Assembly (NCBI RefSeq): GCF_020360975.1
Contig: NW_025408668.1
Location: 310,001-374,000 of the forward strand
Length of the DNA stretch: 64,000 nucleotides
Reading direction: 5' to 3'
From: Hirsutella rhossiliensis
Lineage: Eukaryota > Ascomycota > Sordariomycetes > Hypocreales > Ophiocordycipitaceae
The notes beneath the pieces are model-generated. The model was given only the letters and a program-made list of their open reading frames with translations. It did no database searches and was not told the DNA's origin. A program made the position numbers and the translations under genes. Positions 32,431 to 44,079 of this stretch are shown in pieces (the first letter of the stretch is position 1; every line of letters starts with the position of its first letter).

Positions 32431-33426
32431 CTGTCTGTATATATATCTGTCTATTCGTCCACATAGACCGCCGGATAAGGAGAAGACTGCACTGCTTGTT
32501 CGGAGACTGAGAAGCCGGGAAATCTTGACAGCTAGGTGGGGTGTTGAGGTGATATGGGGAGCCTAGATACCGTTAGCAACTGATGGGTTTCATAGATTCG
32601 ACGGAAAAGGGAAGCAGCCGCCAACAGGTGTAGGAGTACGGAGTAAGGGGCGCAGGACGTATTCAGCCAGAAGCGAATTACTGAAAGCAGGAAGAACTGA
32701 AAGCTCTTGCTGGCCAGGGTTAGCTAGTTACCTAGTCAACGCTCAGGGGTTCGTAGCGGGCCTCATTTCGTGGCGTTATCAGCCGACCACTCCCCGCACG
32801 AGTTGAGGACAGGGGAGGTCAACTAGCCAATCAGAAGAAGTTTTATGCTCGATTCTTTCTGACTGAGTAAAACGCCCTTCGGGCTGAACGAGGGGAAGGC
32901 TCGCCAGCCGCGGCTCGCGCAAAGAGGCCTTTCGGAACGAAAGTTGGCGATGGCGACAGGAGAAAGTCGGGGAGAGGAGAGAGTTGGCGACAGGAGATAG
33001 GAGACAGGGGAAGTGAGAGGAAGACAGGAAGAAGAGTGAGATAAGAGATATGAGATGGAGATCCGGCGAGAGACGTAGAGCATTATCGTGAGTGAAATCG
33101 AGACAGAGCGTCAGAGAGGCAGCCTAGGCCGCTGCAAGGAGATTTTGCTTTGCAAAGGCGCAAAGGGCGTGGAGAGGCGGCAGGGGTGAAGAGAGTTGTG
33201 GGTGGGTAATGCATGTGTGGGCGAGTGGAAGGCTCTGAGGATTTACAGGTGCTATAAGTGGTGGATATAAACAGAATAAGGAGTATATTGGAGAAGTTTT
33301 GACTGGATTGTCTTTGTGAAAAGGAGAGCAAGAGGAGAAGGAAATATCCCATTAGGGCCTTTCGCACTTGAGTTTGAGGATGATGAAACATGTTCCTTGT
33401 CATGTTGTGTTGTTTCGTTCGTTGCT
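32431..33426. other. No gene; purine-rich flank of the Helitron
   Basis: Upstream of the Helitron start. The part 32.94-33.10 kb is strongly GA-rich on the plus strand (repeated GGCGACAGGAGA-like words). A GCCCTTCGGGC hairpin lies at 32875-32885. The Helitron 5' TC end must lie between here and the ORF but cannot be fixed without an empty site. Confidence 0.35.
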
Positions 33427-34270
33427 TTACAGAATATTCTTGGGCGGATGTCGGGCGCGGTGGGGTCGGGAAGAGATTGACGCCGGAGGTCTGATAGGGT
33501 CAGAGGCGGATGTGGCTGGGTGATTGACTGGCTCGGTGTCCGTCTCTGAGTCTCCGGGGTCTTCGTGGGACAGAAGGGAGGAAGTGTCGGATTTGGCGGG
33601 GCCTCGACTATCACAGGCGGCGACTATGGTGGAAATTTCTGGAGAAAGTCGCGGTCTCTTGGTTGGGGTTTGGTCGGGATCGGGCAATGACCGCTTTGAT
33701 GTCATCATAAGGATCGACTGACCTAGATGCAGGCGGCGTGGGAGGCGCCGCTTGGGGCGGCATTGCGTTTTTGGTAGAGGTAAACTTGGCCAACGCATCG
33801 CTATAGTCCGAGGGTTGCCGACTGAGCCCTTGGGTGTCGTCGGCAGTAGCTGTGTCGCAGAAGCCTGGTTGGACATGGCCCTGTCAAGGAAAGTCCATGT
33901 ATCGGGGACGACGATGAAGATATAGTCTTGCTCGAAGGCCGGGGCATGTGTCATGATCTGGTGATCGAGTAAGCCGGCGATTTTGCCCGTGCAGGTGAGG
34001 AGAGCGTTCGGCTGGAACTGGCTATCGCGCCTCTCGGTCATCTTCTTGCATAGGGAGGTCCAAGGATTGGCGTGAATGGGGAAGATGACGAAAAGTTGAA
34101 AGGGATGAAAGCCCTTGAAGGGTGTTTGCCCGGAATCCCAGGACAGATAAAGGTCGAGAGCTGGACAAAGCCGCAACAGCTCAGCTGGTGTCGTCAAGGC
34201 CGCAGCCGAGTTTCCATGCAGAAGGTCGCGGCCGGAACCGATGACAGGTCCCGTGAAGGAGACAATGGGT
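33427..34270 (-). CDS. Unrecognised protein, possible OB-fold, copy 2
   Basis: The minus-strand frame is open from about 34.33 kb to a stop at 33427-33429. The supported part begins near 34.15 kb with DLYLSWDSG, GFHPFQLFVIFPIHANPW and QPNALLTCTGKIAGLLDH, followed by the hydrophobic strand QDYIFIVVPDTWTFLDRAM. The tail is low-complexity (KRSLPDPDQTPTKRPRLSPE ... RPHRARHPP). The strand/turn pattern LLTCTGKIAGLLD ... YIFIVVPDTW resembles an OB-fold nucleic-acid binding domain, but that is a judgement from pattern, not a match. It lacks an ATG, so a 5' exon or frame is expected upstream; coding-like sequence (LNAETLARVFLPTPSWL, IPSEWTEQWFFMVGRVHPFA) lies at 34758-34378 in another frame. It is situated between two Helitrons. 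Confidence 0.45.
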
Positions 34271-34377
34271 TGTATCGCTGGGAAGGCATCCGCCGAGCCG
34301 AGGGTGCGAGGATGACTCTGTGGCCATCGTCAGAGATGGTAGTGGTGACGGAGGTCTGGAGCATACACCTACGGCTG

Positions 34378-34906
34378 CTAGCTGTGGTCGCGGACGATGA
34401 GAGCCGGGATGGTGTATTCTGTAATGTTGTCATCCTCCGACTCGAAGCTATCACGTCGCTCGATTTCCCACGTCAGGGCAAAGGGATGAACACGGCCGAC
34501 CATAAAGAACCACTGCTCGGTCCATTCCGAGGGGATTATCTGTTGGTTGTATATGGAAATATTAAGGCTCAAGAAGATGCAGGTCGATGGATTGTCAGGA
34601 TCTGACCGGATTGCTGCATACTCTGGAGTCGACAGCCATGAGGGCGTTGGAAGGAAGACCCTCGCTAGGGTTTCTGCGTTGAGCCCTTTGACACGATGCT
34701 CATTCTGGTAGGCGAACCTAGACGGGCAGCCGGGCTGGACAAAGGCCATCATGGACATGTCGGCGCCAGCATTTTCTGGCTGTCAAGAGGTTGCCGCGGG
34801 AGGACGAGGTATCGACGTTGAGCTGGGAGGCCGACATCGTGAGAACATGGCAGATGTGGTCACCGTGGAAGTGTAAAGGAGGGTTAGGAAGAGTAGAGGT
34901 AGGCAT
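34378..34906 (-). pseudogene. N-terminal part of the same unrecognised gene, copy 2
   Basis: The minus-strand frames 34906-34718 and 34758-34378 together read LNVDTSSSRGNL, then MSMMAFVQPGCPSRFAYQNE, LNAETLARVFLPTPSWLS, CIFLSLNISIYNQQIIP and WFFMVGRVHPFALTWEIERR. The composition is that of a real protein and it lies immediately upstream of the OB-like part, so both were probably one gene. The frame is interrupted (34718/34758 overlap in two frames) and no intron was identified. Confidence 0.4.
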
Positions 34907-35117
34907 CCTATAAAGCAGGTTTTCTTGCTGCTCGAAAGAGGGCTCGTGGCTCGGGTCGGGGAGACTTGAGAGTCAGTGAATGCTACCTAGGTGATAGATC
35001 AGAAGCGGGGGTATGCGGGAATGAGCTGGCGAGGTTCTCGAGCAGTCTCGACCATCTGGTTCTGTGGTCGTGAGTGAAGTAGGGAGCCGGGGGTTGGAAG
35101 TTGAGTAGGGGTGATGG

Positions 35118-36048
35118 CTATGTTGCGAGAAGTTGGAGGTCGGCGAACGGTAAGGTTAGTGTGGGTAAGACTGCGGAGAAAGAAAGTCCAGTAGTCCCCT
35201 TCGGTGTCATCGTTGCATGGAGTAGATAGCAAAGGGGGCAATAACGAATGAGAGTGAAGGAAAGAAAGAGGTTATGGTAGTATTGCAGGACTCCTTTTGA
35301 CGGTCGTCGGTAGTTGGATGGGCATTGCGTGCGGCTGAGCGAGGCGGGTGCCGACCGTGTCGAGTCTACTATTGGGACACGGTGAAGTCGGATATATGGG
35401 TCGACCTGAGGAGGAGGATGCGAGTTGGTCACGAGAACTTTCCAAGAGGGTTTGCAAGTCGAGACTCCGGTGGCTAGCGACTACAAGAGGACAGGCAGGG
35501 GTCCTGGCTATCGCTTTAGCATTAAGGCCGTTGATGCGACATTGGTGCTGGCGAGGGAGCAAATCTAGAAGGGTAGTCCGGCTGCATGAGGGACGTCATG
35601 GACATGTTATCGCCGGCAGCCTTGTGGCTGTTGCTCGACGAGGCGGATTGGCGGGTATTGATGGTGAACTGATGCGCAAGGTTGGTAGGATGGTGTTGGA
35701 AGGGCTGAAGAGTATGGTTTGAAGTGTGCGGCAGGCGGTTGTCGCGGCCATCTCCATGTGCCGGAGGTCGGCAGTGGCCAGGATTCGCTGGAGTGCGCAA
35801 AAGAGAGCACGGCGATGGAAGGGTCGCTTTGGCAAAGCTGGGGTAGCAGGTCGCACGTGGAGACCAGGCGAGGCCGGGACGGTGGACGCACATAGATAGG
35901 CATGGTAACGGGGAATATAGAGGGTAGTATTGCATCGCCTCGGTACCATAGGCAAGCATAGGGAAGCTATAAGGGAAGAAACGCCACGGCCATGAGGGAA
36001 GTGATGGTTAGGGAGCTTCCCATTCGGGAGAAGTAGCGTCGTCAACAA
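35118..36048 (-). pseudogene. Diverged tandem copy 1 of the unrecognised gene
   Basis: Minus-strand sequence at 35.5-35.75 kb repeats the copy 2 pattern in the same order: SSSNSHKAAGDNMSMTSLMQ then PDYPSRFA, followed in another frame by GLNAKAIARTPACPLV, against SSSRGNL, MSMMAFVQPGCPSRFA and GLNAETLARVFLPTPS in copy 2. Frames are broken, and the equivalent of the OB-like C-terminal part is not recognisable. It is head-to-head with the second Helitron that starts at 36137 on the plus strand. Confidence 0.45.
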
Positions 36049-36136
36049 GCGAGACTGTCCAAGTGGAGGTGCTCCGGAGCCAATGCTTTATAGCCTGTTG
36101 CCAATTTACGGCAGTCGACGTCGAGGAGGCAGCAGC

Positions 36137-39100
36137 ATGGCGGACAGTCCTGCAGTGAAGTTAAGCGAGGCGGTTGCTCACCCTGAAGCCTGTTCGTTGT
36201 CAGTCGGGGATGGAGAAGAGGGTGAGAACGTGAGCGGGTCGGGTTCGGGGCTCGGAGATGGTGCGACAGGAGCCGGTGTAGATGTGGTGGCAGCTTCTGA
36301 GAGGGGCCGCAGAGCACGGGGGGAGGGCCTGGGACGGTTACGAAGATACGAATCACGGGCGAATGCGGCATCAACGTTCCGGCCGATTCAGCCTAGGAAA
36401 CCTGTGGTTGAAGACACCGCATGGAGACAGCACGCAGAAGCAATTGCGAGGTCGTTGCCGAGAAGACCGCCGCGAGGCGGTTTGCGGTCAAACAGAGCAC
36501 GGAAGTTCCATAATATGGTTAGCAGCGGAAGTTCCGCGCAACATCAGTCACCGGGTCAGCTTCCGAGGCCCCTGTTGCCTAGGGAACGTGGAGATATGGG
36601 GGTAGCGGACTCTGATCGTCCGCTCCCTCATCGGCACTTTCTGCCTCAGGAGGGAGATCCTGAAGATGAGGAGCAACGTGTTACGGCGGCGGCGGGCGAT
36701 GTCCCGAGTGTTCATTCGAAGGAGGTACCGAAGCTTCGATCCATCCAGCCTAGGGAACCGGTATTCGACAACTTAAGAGAAAACGGGCAATTAGCAGCAG
36801 CGATTGCGTCTGGTTTGCCCAAGCGCCGTCGGGGACGGAGTTGGCGGGTAAAGGGAGTACCAGGCCGCAGGGTGTCTCCAACGCAGCAGGTACGGCGCAG
36901 CATCCGGGGCCGTCTCCTGTGGGGGTGGGCGACGCCGCGGCAGAGCCAGCGGACGCTTCGCTGAGCGGGCGGAGGCTGCAACAAAGGGAGGTGGGCGGCT
37001 CATCGCGGGTGGCGGCTGGGGAGCCCGTGCAGTTTGATCGGCAGCAAAAACGAGGAGAGTGCTGGAAAGGGCAAGGACTGAGGTCAAGGTTCGGCATGGA
37101 AAACGTTCGCCAGCACGGCCCGGTGCCTGTCCAGTGCAAAGGGCCGGATGGCGTGTCAGGGGATGCGCACGTAGTCGGGCAGTCGTCGCCAAGCTGCCGC
37201 ATCCGACGGCTTGCGAAGAAGCGAATCAGCCACGGAGAGAAGAAATCATGGATCGGAGGCGGCCCGGAGGCGGCCCCGGAGGCGGGAGAAGAGAAAACGT
37301 CTTCCTGGTCCGGACGAGCGCCCGAGAAAACAGATTCGGAGTGGAATCGGAAGGCAGAGGAGTCGGGAGCTGCGGGCCGAAGACCTGGCGAGTGTGCTGC
37401 GTTTTTTGGAGGAAGACTTCGCCATGAAGGAGAGGCTGTCTAACGATCAGACGTGGTGTACGCCAATACCGCACGACAGGAAGGTGTCGACGGTGCGGGA
37501 TTTTTATCAGGCGTTCCACGATGCGAGCACGTTGCCGATACGGACCTGCATGACAGCTACCGCAAGCGTACGAGAAAAGAGCTGAGGAGATCAGATGGGA
37601 TCAATGGCTGTCAAGCTGCGTGCCAGAGGGCGGCCGCTCACCATTTTCATGCCGGAGCTGCTTTCCCGAAGGCGAGCCCGTGTCGGTGTGTGCGGAGTGT
37701 GCCCGATGCCTGGCGCGCGGGAGTCTGTCGCCGGCGGTCCATCTTCACACTCGCCTTGGCTGTGAGCACATGTTCCCTGACGAGCTCAAGGGACTCACGC
37801 TGGTCGAAGAGAAGCTCGTCTCGCTCAACTCCTGCTATGGGTTTGTCACGAGATATAGCATTCCGGGCGGGCAGAGGCAGGCCGTGAGGTATCCGAGGCA
37901 CGTCAAGGGCCACATCACAGTGTTTCCAACAACGTGCAGGAGCTGGCGACCAAGGTGCTCCCGCACCCCCTTTTGCAAGCACTGGACGAGATCCACGTTT
38001 CGTGGCAGGGCGTGGAGAAGCCGGCACCGAGCGACCTGTCGAGTCTCTTGTCGGTGAGGCGGCGGGTCGTCGAGAGGGCTCTTGTTTGGCTGAAGAGGAG
38101 CAACCCCCACTACGCCGAGATCGAGATCGACGTGGCGGAGATGGAGAGTTGGGGAGACCCGATAGACGGGGTGCCGGCCTTGGTGTATGATCGCATGGAG
38201 CGGAACGAGCCGTCCGCATGGGAGAAAACGCGGACGGCGCACGTTGTGCCGCCCACGGAGCGCGCCATGGACGACGAGGGGTCGGTGGAGATCGAGGAAC
38301 TCTTCGCTCTGCTCAAGCAAAGGCAGGAAACGGGAGGCGAGGCTGAAGGGCACGGGCCCAACGAAGAAGGCGCGGGTCGTGATGGAGTTGGTGCTAGCCC
38401 CGATCAGAACGTTCGACCAATCAACGAGGTGACGTCTTCCGGCATGTTTGCTGGACGGACCGCCAGACGTGGCGGATGTCGAGAAGCTGCGGTTTGCCTG
38501 TGACGCTGTTGGCGCAGGTGCCGACGACGGCCGCGCGGGCCCGAGAACGTGGGTCGGATCCTCGGTGGGGTCGAGGGCGTGGCGACGATGGCAGTGAGCC
38601 ATACATTCGAGTCTCGCGGGGATGAGTTTGCCGACTCCTTTGAGACGTCCTTCTTCGCCAGAACGTTCCCGACCCTGTTCCCATTTGGCGTTGGGGACCA
38701 AGGCTGGCCGAAGAGGCCATAGCCGAGGCGGGAAGGCCCTTACCAACTTGCGAGGCACCGGTAGAGCTGTTGAGGCAGGGGCGGCAGCGGAGACATCGTA
38801 TCCTCCCGAAGCTTGAACCTCCGGATTTGGGCCGACATCGTGCTCCGGCGCCATGGTGGCCGGTTTGCGTTGCACCACATATTTGCATTTCTCGTCTTCA
38901 ACATGGGGGTGCGGTCGAGGAACCGCCGCGTCAGCATGCTGAGTGTGGCGAGGAAGGACTTCGGCAAGGTCGAGCGCGTTGCCCGCTCGATGACCGCGCA
39001 AAGGTTAGCGGCGGCGAGGTCGAGTTGGAGAGCTCGGGCAAGACGACCGATGAGGGCGTGAAGGAGCTTCTCAGGAGCCTCTCGCTGTACGGCCACCGGC

Positions 39101-41467
39101 AACCCATGTCGAGAGGTTCGGCTCAATATGCGGCGGAAAATCCAGTCGCTCATCGTTGGCTACGGCGTTCCGGCCATCTGGTTCACCATCAACCCAAACG
39201 ACATTACGAACCCGGTGAAGCTGCGACTGGCGGCATATCGGACACGCGATCCCGGCGCGGCCGAGGAGTTCCTAGAAGGCCTTGGGAGTGCGTACAAGCG
39301 GACAAGGCTGGCCATGTCCGATCCGATGAGCGCCGCCGTATTCTTCCACCGGGAGATGAAGCTGTTCTTCGATCATTACGTGAAGGTCGGAGAAGAGTCG
39401 GTATTCGGGCGCATCGGCAAGTACTACCGTATGGCGCTGTGGAGACCAACGAACGAGGGGCGCTTCATGTTCACGGCTTGCTCTGGTTGCACGGAAACGC
39501 GCATCTCAGCTCGATGCTTGCCGACATCCACGGGGAGGATCAGGCGGCGTATCGCGAGCGAATCATACGATACGTCGATAGTGTCTTCTCCGAGGTAAGA
39601 ATAGCTAAGACGTGTCACTGAGAACCTGAATTGCTCGTCCGATGGACAAACGGGGCCAGGCTGACGTGCAAGATAGGATCTGGATCAGGAAGGGTTCTGC
39701 GCCGTGCAAGCGGAGCGATCTGTGACGTCCGATATTTCCTCCCTGCTGGACAACACCGAGCAGTTTTCGGCCGCATTTGACGAGGAGGCCAACTTCTGTG
39801 CCGGCGCTACACAGGTTCACACGCATAGCCCGACCTGTGTCAAGTATTCCTTGGGCAAAGGAGCGCGGAAAGGGAATCTATGCCGGTTTAAGTCTCCATG
39901 GAGGTTGGTCGACAAGACCGCCATCACGGCAGACGGGGTGTTGCAGATCCGGAGGACTCACAGCATGGTCAATCGATGGAACAAGGCTATCGCTGTTGGG
40001 CTCCGGCACAACCACGACATTTCCTTCATTGCGACGCAGCGCAAGACCATGGCCCTTATGTATTATGTCACGAACTACGCGACGAAGGTGGAGGACCCGG
40101 TGTGGAAGCGTGTGGCGGCCGCGGCCGACCTCCTGGCCGCCTCAACGGGTGACGGCACGGCCAACGGAGGACAGGACGACGGTGGAGGTGCTGTTGGCGA
40201 TGACGCCGCCAAGGGGAACAGGACGCGACAGTTCTTGATGAGGGTGGCGAATCGTGTGTTCACGGAGCGTCAGCTGTCTCAGGTCGAGGTCATTGCTCAT
40301 CTTCTGGGATATCCGGCCGAGTTCACCAACAGCAGCGCCTGGGCGTACCTGAACACATCTCTGCTGTACTGGGAAGTCTTTCGACGGTGGCCGTATCTCC
40401 GACGAGCAAATGGCGCGGCGGCCATAGATGATGCTCTGAATGAGTCGGTCGTTGTCGAAGAAGCAGGCCTGAGGATCTCCCACGTTGAGGCGTACCAGCA
40501 CCGGGAGAGCTCCTGCGAGGGCTATGCTTATACGACTACATATCGCTCGTTAGACTAAAACGCACCAGTAAGGATGAGAGCTGTGCGGCCTGGGGAGGTG
40601 CCCTTCGAGGATGGATGGGCGCCAGGAGACGCTGGGTCCAGGTGCTCAGGCGGCCGGGCAAGCATGCTACCGTCTGCCTCGATGGCTACCTGAGCAAGGA
40701 CTTCGGCCACAACGACGACGAGGAGTCGTGCCACCGGAGGTGTGTATAGCAACCGCCCTGCCGGCAGGCATCATCAGAGTGGCTAACCTCCCCCACCTCC
40801 CCCTTAAAGGGCAGCCGTGCAGCATCTTGCGCTATTTGTGCCGTGGGAGTCCTTTCTGTGCGAAGAAACAGGTGAGATCAATAGCATCTGGGAGCGGGCG
40901 CGAGGCGCTGGCCCGAGAATATCATGTCTCGTCGACAACGTGCAGCTGCTTCGACGATCAGCCGAAGACGCAAAGCGCGACGCCAAGCAATGGGCGGCCT
41001 CATCCGGCGATGGCGATTCCACGGTCGCCCACGTCGAGGAGGGCGAGACAGGCGAGGCGGGCGCAGAATTTGCAGCGACATATCGGTCCAACAACATCGG
41101 AGACGCAACGCGCCTGATCGACGTCGTCCGAGGCGCAGTGGGCACGAATCAGGTGACGGCCAAGTCGCCGGAGCTCATGGCAATGATGCGGCAGCTCTGT
41201 CGATTCCAGCAATCGGCGCTCTGCTCAACGGCCGAGCTCGAGGCCATCGCGATTCCCGAACAAGGGTTGAGGTGCATAAGCATGCCAGGGCGGGTATTTT
41301 CCGGGGCCGCACTACCGCCGCAGGATCAGGTCAAGGCTATCAAGTCGCAGCAGATAAGTGCGTCGAGGGAAAGGGAGAGAATGATCCAAGGCGTACAAAC
41401 CACAATCGCAGTCCGGGAAAGCGATCGCCGAGCTGCGTTGCGGAGGGTGATGACCGGCTTCGGGGAT
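36137..41467 (+). pseudogene. Second Helitron: Rep part of a Helitron transposase, frameshifted, helicase missing
   Basis: Plus-strand coding sequence in many frames. The N-terminal part (ATG 36137) has two related blocks, RPIQPRKPVVEDT (about 36.38 kb) and RSIQPREPVFDN (about 36.74 kb), each followed by an arginine-rich ARSLPRR / ASGLPKRR segment. A DUF6570-type region follows (DLASVLRFLEEDFAMKERL, DELKGLTLVEEKLVSLNSC, RYPRHVKGHITVFP, LPHPLLQALDEIHVSWQG, YAEIEIDVAEMESWG). The Helitron-like N domain comes next (HIFAFLVFNMGVRSRN, KIQSLIVGYGVPAIWFTINP, AVFFHREMKLFFDHYVKVGE, RGALHVHGLLWLHGN), then HTHSPTCVKYSLG, MALMYYVTNYATKVEDP and EVIAHLLGYPAEF. It stops at about 41465 before any Pif1 motif. 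At least eight frame changes; inactive. The family is distinct in sequence from the Helitron at 27-32 kb. Confidence 0.85.
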
Positions 41468-41838
41468 CATTCTACGCACCCGTAATGAGCCAGATTGAAC
41501 GTGATTCGACGGTACGAGCATCTTCTGAAAAGAACCTACCTATGCGTCTGAATGTAAGGTTTATTTTTAGCTTGAACTTCAGTGCGCGAGGCTCCCCTTT
41601 CACACCTGACAAGGAAAGACGCGCACGAAAATGGAGAAACTCGACACCCTGCCCTAAAACATGTACCGGTATAACATGGATGAAAAGAGCCTTCTATTCC
41701 TTGCGAGCATTTGAACGAACATTTTATTCCTCTTAATATAAGAAAACAAGGCAAAATTTCTCGGCGTATCAAAAAATGGCAACCCATCCTCCATTACGTT
41801 CAAGATGTGCGTCAGTCAAGAGATGGCATCGCTGCCTG
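41467..41838 (+). mobile_element. Pogo transposase fragment C
   Basis: About 370 bp nearly identical to the complement of 25215-25585 in pogo copy A, starting ATTCTACGCACCCGTAATG and ending in GAGATGGCATCGCTGCC. Differences are mainly small insertions here: extra GAG after GTGCGC, extra bases in the AAAATGGAGAAAC word, CCGGT in CATGTACCGGTATAAC and AA in CAAAAAATGG. It has no terminal repeats or TA flank, so it arrived by a route other than pogo transposition. It forms the right end of the truncated second Helitron. Confidence 0.8.
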
Positions 41839-42290
41839 TCAGACATCTTGGCTCCACATGGGTCAGAGATGGCATCAGGCAATTGAATGAGAATTATCTG
41901 AAGAACAAGAAGCGAACGAACGAACGCACGGAGTTGTGCAGCTCTTTATACACAAATGAAAGGTCCGTCGCGTGATTACGCAGTATCGGTTGCCTAGCAG
42001 GCAACAGCGGCGTTGCGAGTAACATCGCCACTTCATGAATAATCATCCTAGGCAGGCTTGATATGCGACACCAACCCTTTCTTGCCGCCGTCGATCACCA
42101 TCGGCACCTCGTCCACCCCTCCGACGCTCTGAGCGCGGCGCGCCATCGCGTCGAGGGCGAATCGAGGGTGTAGATTCCGATGGAAGTGTCAAAAATGATT
42201 TTAGGGTGTGCGTTGGCCCTCAAGCCTCCAAGTTCGCCTGGATCTCCCACAATTCAACCCCGATGACAAGCCAGCGTAAGGCTCACGTAG
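41839..42290 (-). other. Gap region with a C-terminal gene fragment
   Basis: Mostly non-coding. On the minus strand 42164-42048 reads FALDAMARRAQSVGG, then VDEVPMVIDGGKKGLVSHIK and PA before a TAG at 42048-42050, with strong coding-type composition. It looks like the last exon of an enzyme gene that I do not recognise, and has no ATG of its own. A GTTGCCT/AGGCAAC hairpin lies downstream of it at about 41988-42004. The five bases 42286-42290 (CGTAG) are the left target duplication of the Gypsy element. Confidence 0.4.
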
Positions 42291-42504
42291 TGTCACGCGC
42301 CTAAAGTGCTTGACCACGGTAGATGGCTGGTTGATTCCAACCACTGGCTGGAGTGACTTTTCCAGGGAAAAGCACGGGGCTGGGAGGCCTCTCGTGGTTA
42401 TAAAAGTAGGGTTGCATAGCACCTGATGGAGCTCGTCAGAGATCAATGAATTGAATGATTGACCCCGTTCCTCACTCTCTGTTTAGTTGTGTGTGCGCCT
42501 TACA
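42291..42504 (+). repeat. 5' LTR of Gypsy 1
   Basis: 214 bp, TGTCACGCGCC ... CGCCTTACA, with a promoter-like TATAAAAG at about 42399. It differs from the 3' LTR only by one fewer C in GACCCCGTTCC. Confidence 0.95.
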
Positions 42505-42559
42505 GTTTGATCTCTCTCCTTTAGGGCACAGAGACCGTTGAACGGGACCGGCTTGAATC

Positions 42560-44075
42560 ATGGACTTATCGCAGCTTCCTCCAGAACTGGCCAGAGCAGT
42601 GGAGCGCCACATGCACCAATCTCAGGTGGCGGAATCTGCATCACAGACAGCATTCCCATCTTCGGCGCAGGTTCCCCCTGTGGAGGAATCGGATGCAACG
42701 GAATCTCCATCAGATAGCGGCGAGGCTGAACCAAGACCTTCGCCGACGACGAACAGAAGAAAAATCATGACACAAAAACGGCTAGATCAGCTCGCAGCGG
42801 CTAGAGCTGCGAAGAAAAGAAAGAGTCGCATGGTAGGCTCCAGCGGGGTGAGAATGTGGGGCAACAGGCTGAACCCACCACCTCCAACGTGGCCTTCAAT
42901 GGAGCTCAGGAACGCAAACCGAACTAGGAGAGATCCGGCAACAGCTGGATCAGCAGATCGACTATTCGCGGCGGCAAGGGGAGCAGATACAGCAGCTCCT
43001 GAGCGCCCTCTTAGAAAAATCGGGCGAACGTGGCTCACGACGACGGTCCAGGTCGCCAGAGTATAGCCCACCACCGCGGCAAAGGATTCGGGAACGCTCT
43101 CCCATTTACGAGCCCAAGAACAAAAACCAGGTACAGATTCAACAGTTCCGGGGCACTTCGGCAGCCGAGCTTTCTACCTTTGTCGGAACCCTTCAGTGGG
43201 TGTTTCGGGAGCACCCCCGCCACTACCAGGATGAGCAGAGGAGAATCAGGCTAGCGTCGGGCCATCTCAGCCAGACGTTGAGAAGGGATTTCCTAGACAA
43301 TCTGCGACTCAAATTCGATGGAAGTGAAGAAAACATGACGTGGGGAGATATGGAGGACTGGCTCTGGAGCAATATCAACAATCCCCGAGGTCGCACCCGG
43401 AGTGCATACACCAGCCTGACCAAGCTTAAGCAAAAGCCCGGCCAGTCATTCCGGGACTTCTTTCGGCAATATCGTGCGATTGAAAGCGAGTTCCCTCAAA
43501 CTGTTCCTGACTGGCTACGCATTGAGATGTTTCTCTTCTGCTGTAACAAAGATATCAAGGATCTCTTTCGATCCCAAAACTACCCCAAATCGTGGAACGA
43601 CTTGGTAGAAAAGGGCCATGAGTATTGTCAAGCGATACTCCGCCCCAGCCGAGGAGGCGTCCCAACCTACATGGGCACCGTTCTTGTGTATATAAATAAC
43701 TGGGACCTTTGTCCCCTTGACTTGGGCAGTGGTCAAGGCCAATTGACTCTCCATAACCCTCACATACATGGCATCTTTCCAGTTACATGTGACAAGTATG
43801 ACGACGATTTCCATGACAAGGGTTACCAACCCGACCGTAGCGCCGGTGATCCGAGGTCGACAGAAACGAATGGTGAAGAGGGTGCATCTTCAAGGAAGGA
43901 GAAGCCTGGCGCCTGTTTCAAATGCGGGAAGCCCGGTCACATACGACCAAAGTGCACCGAGCCTGATTGCAAACGATGCGGTGACGGCAGACACACTACG
44001 GCCCGTCACTCCGACCCGGTTACGGGTGCCAATGGGATACGAAGGATTCAACAAGAACCGGAGGATAAGGATTAG
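42560..44075 (+). pseudogene. Gypsy 1 gag
   Basis: ATG 42560 (MDLSQLPPELARAVERHMHQ). The first frame ends at 43066. The rest of Gag is in a second frame, readable from about 42.93 kb (DQQIDYSRRQGEQIQQLLSA) through FREHPRHYQDEQRRIRLASG, MTWGDMEDWLWSNIN, GQSFRDFFRQYRAIESEFP and a CCHC knuckle CFKCGKPGHIRPKC (about 43.92 kb). A segment at about 43.67-43.79 kb (VYINNWDLCPLDLG...) does not look like Gag and may be an insertion or a cryptic intron. At least one frame change near 42.9 kb. Confidence 0.8.
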
Positions 44076-44079
44076 GAAC

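Noticed and set aside
32219..32566. 115-codon plus-strand frame opposite the Helitron start
   Set aside because: It is a shadow of the Helitron coding strand with no domain of its own.
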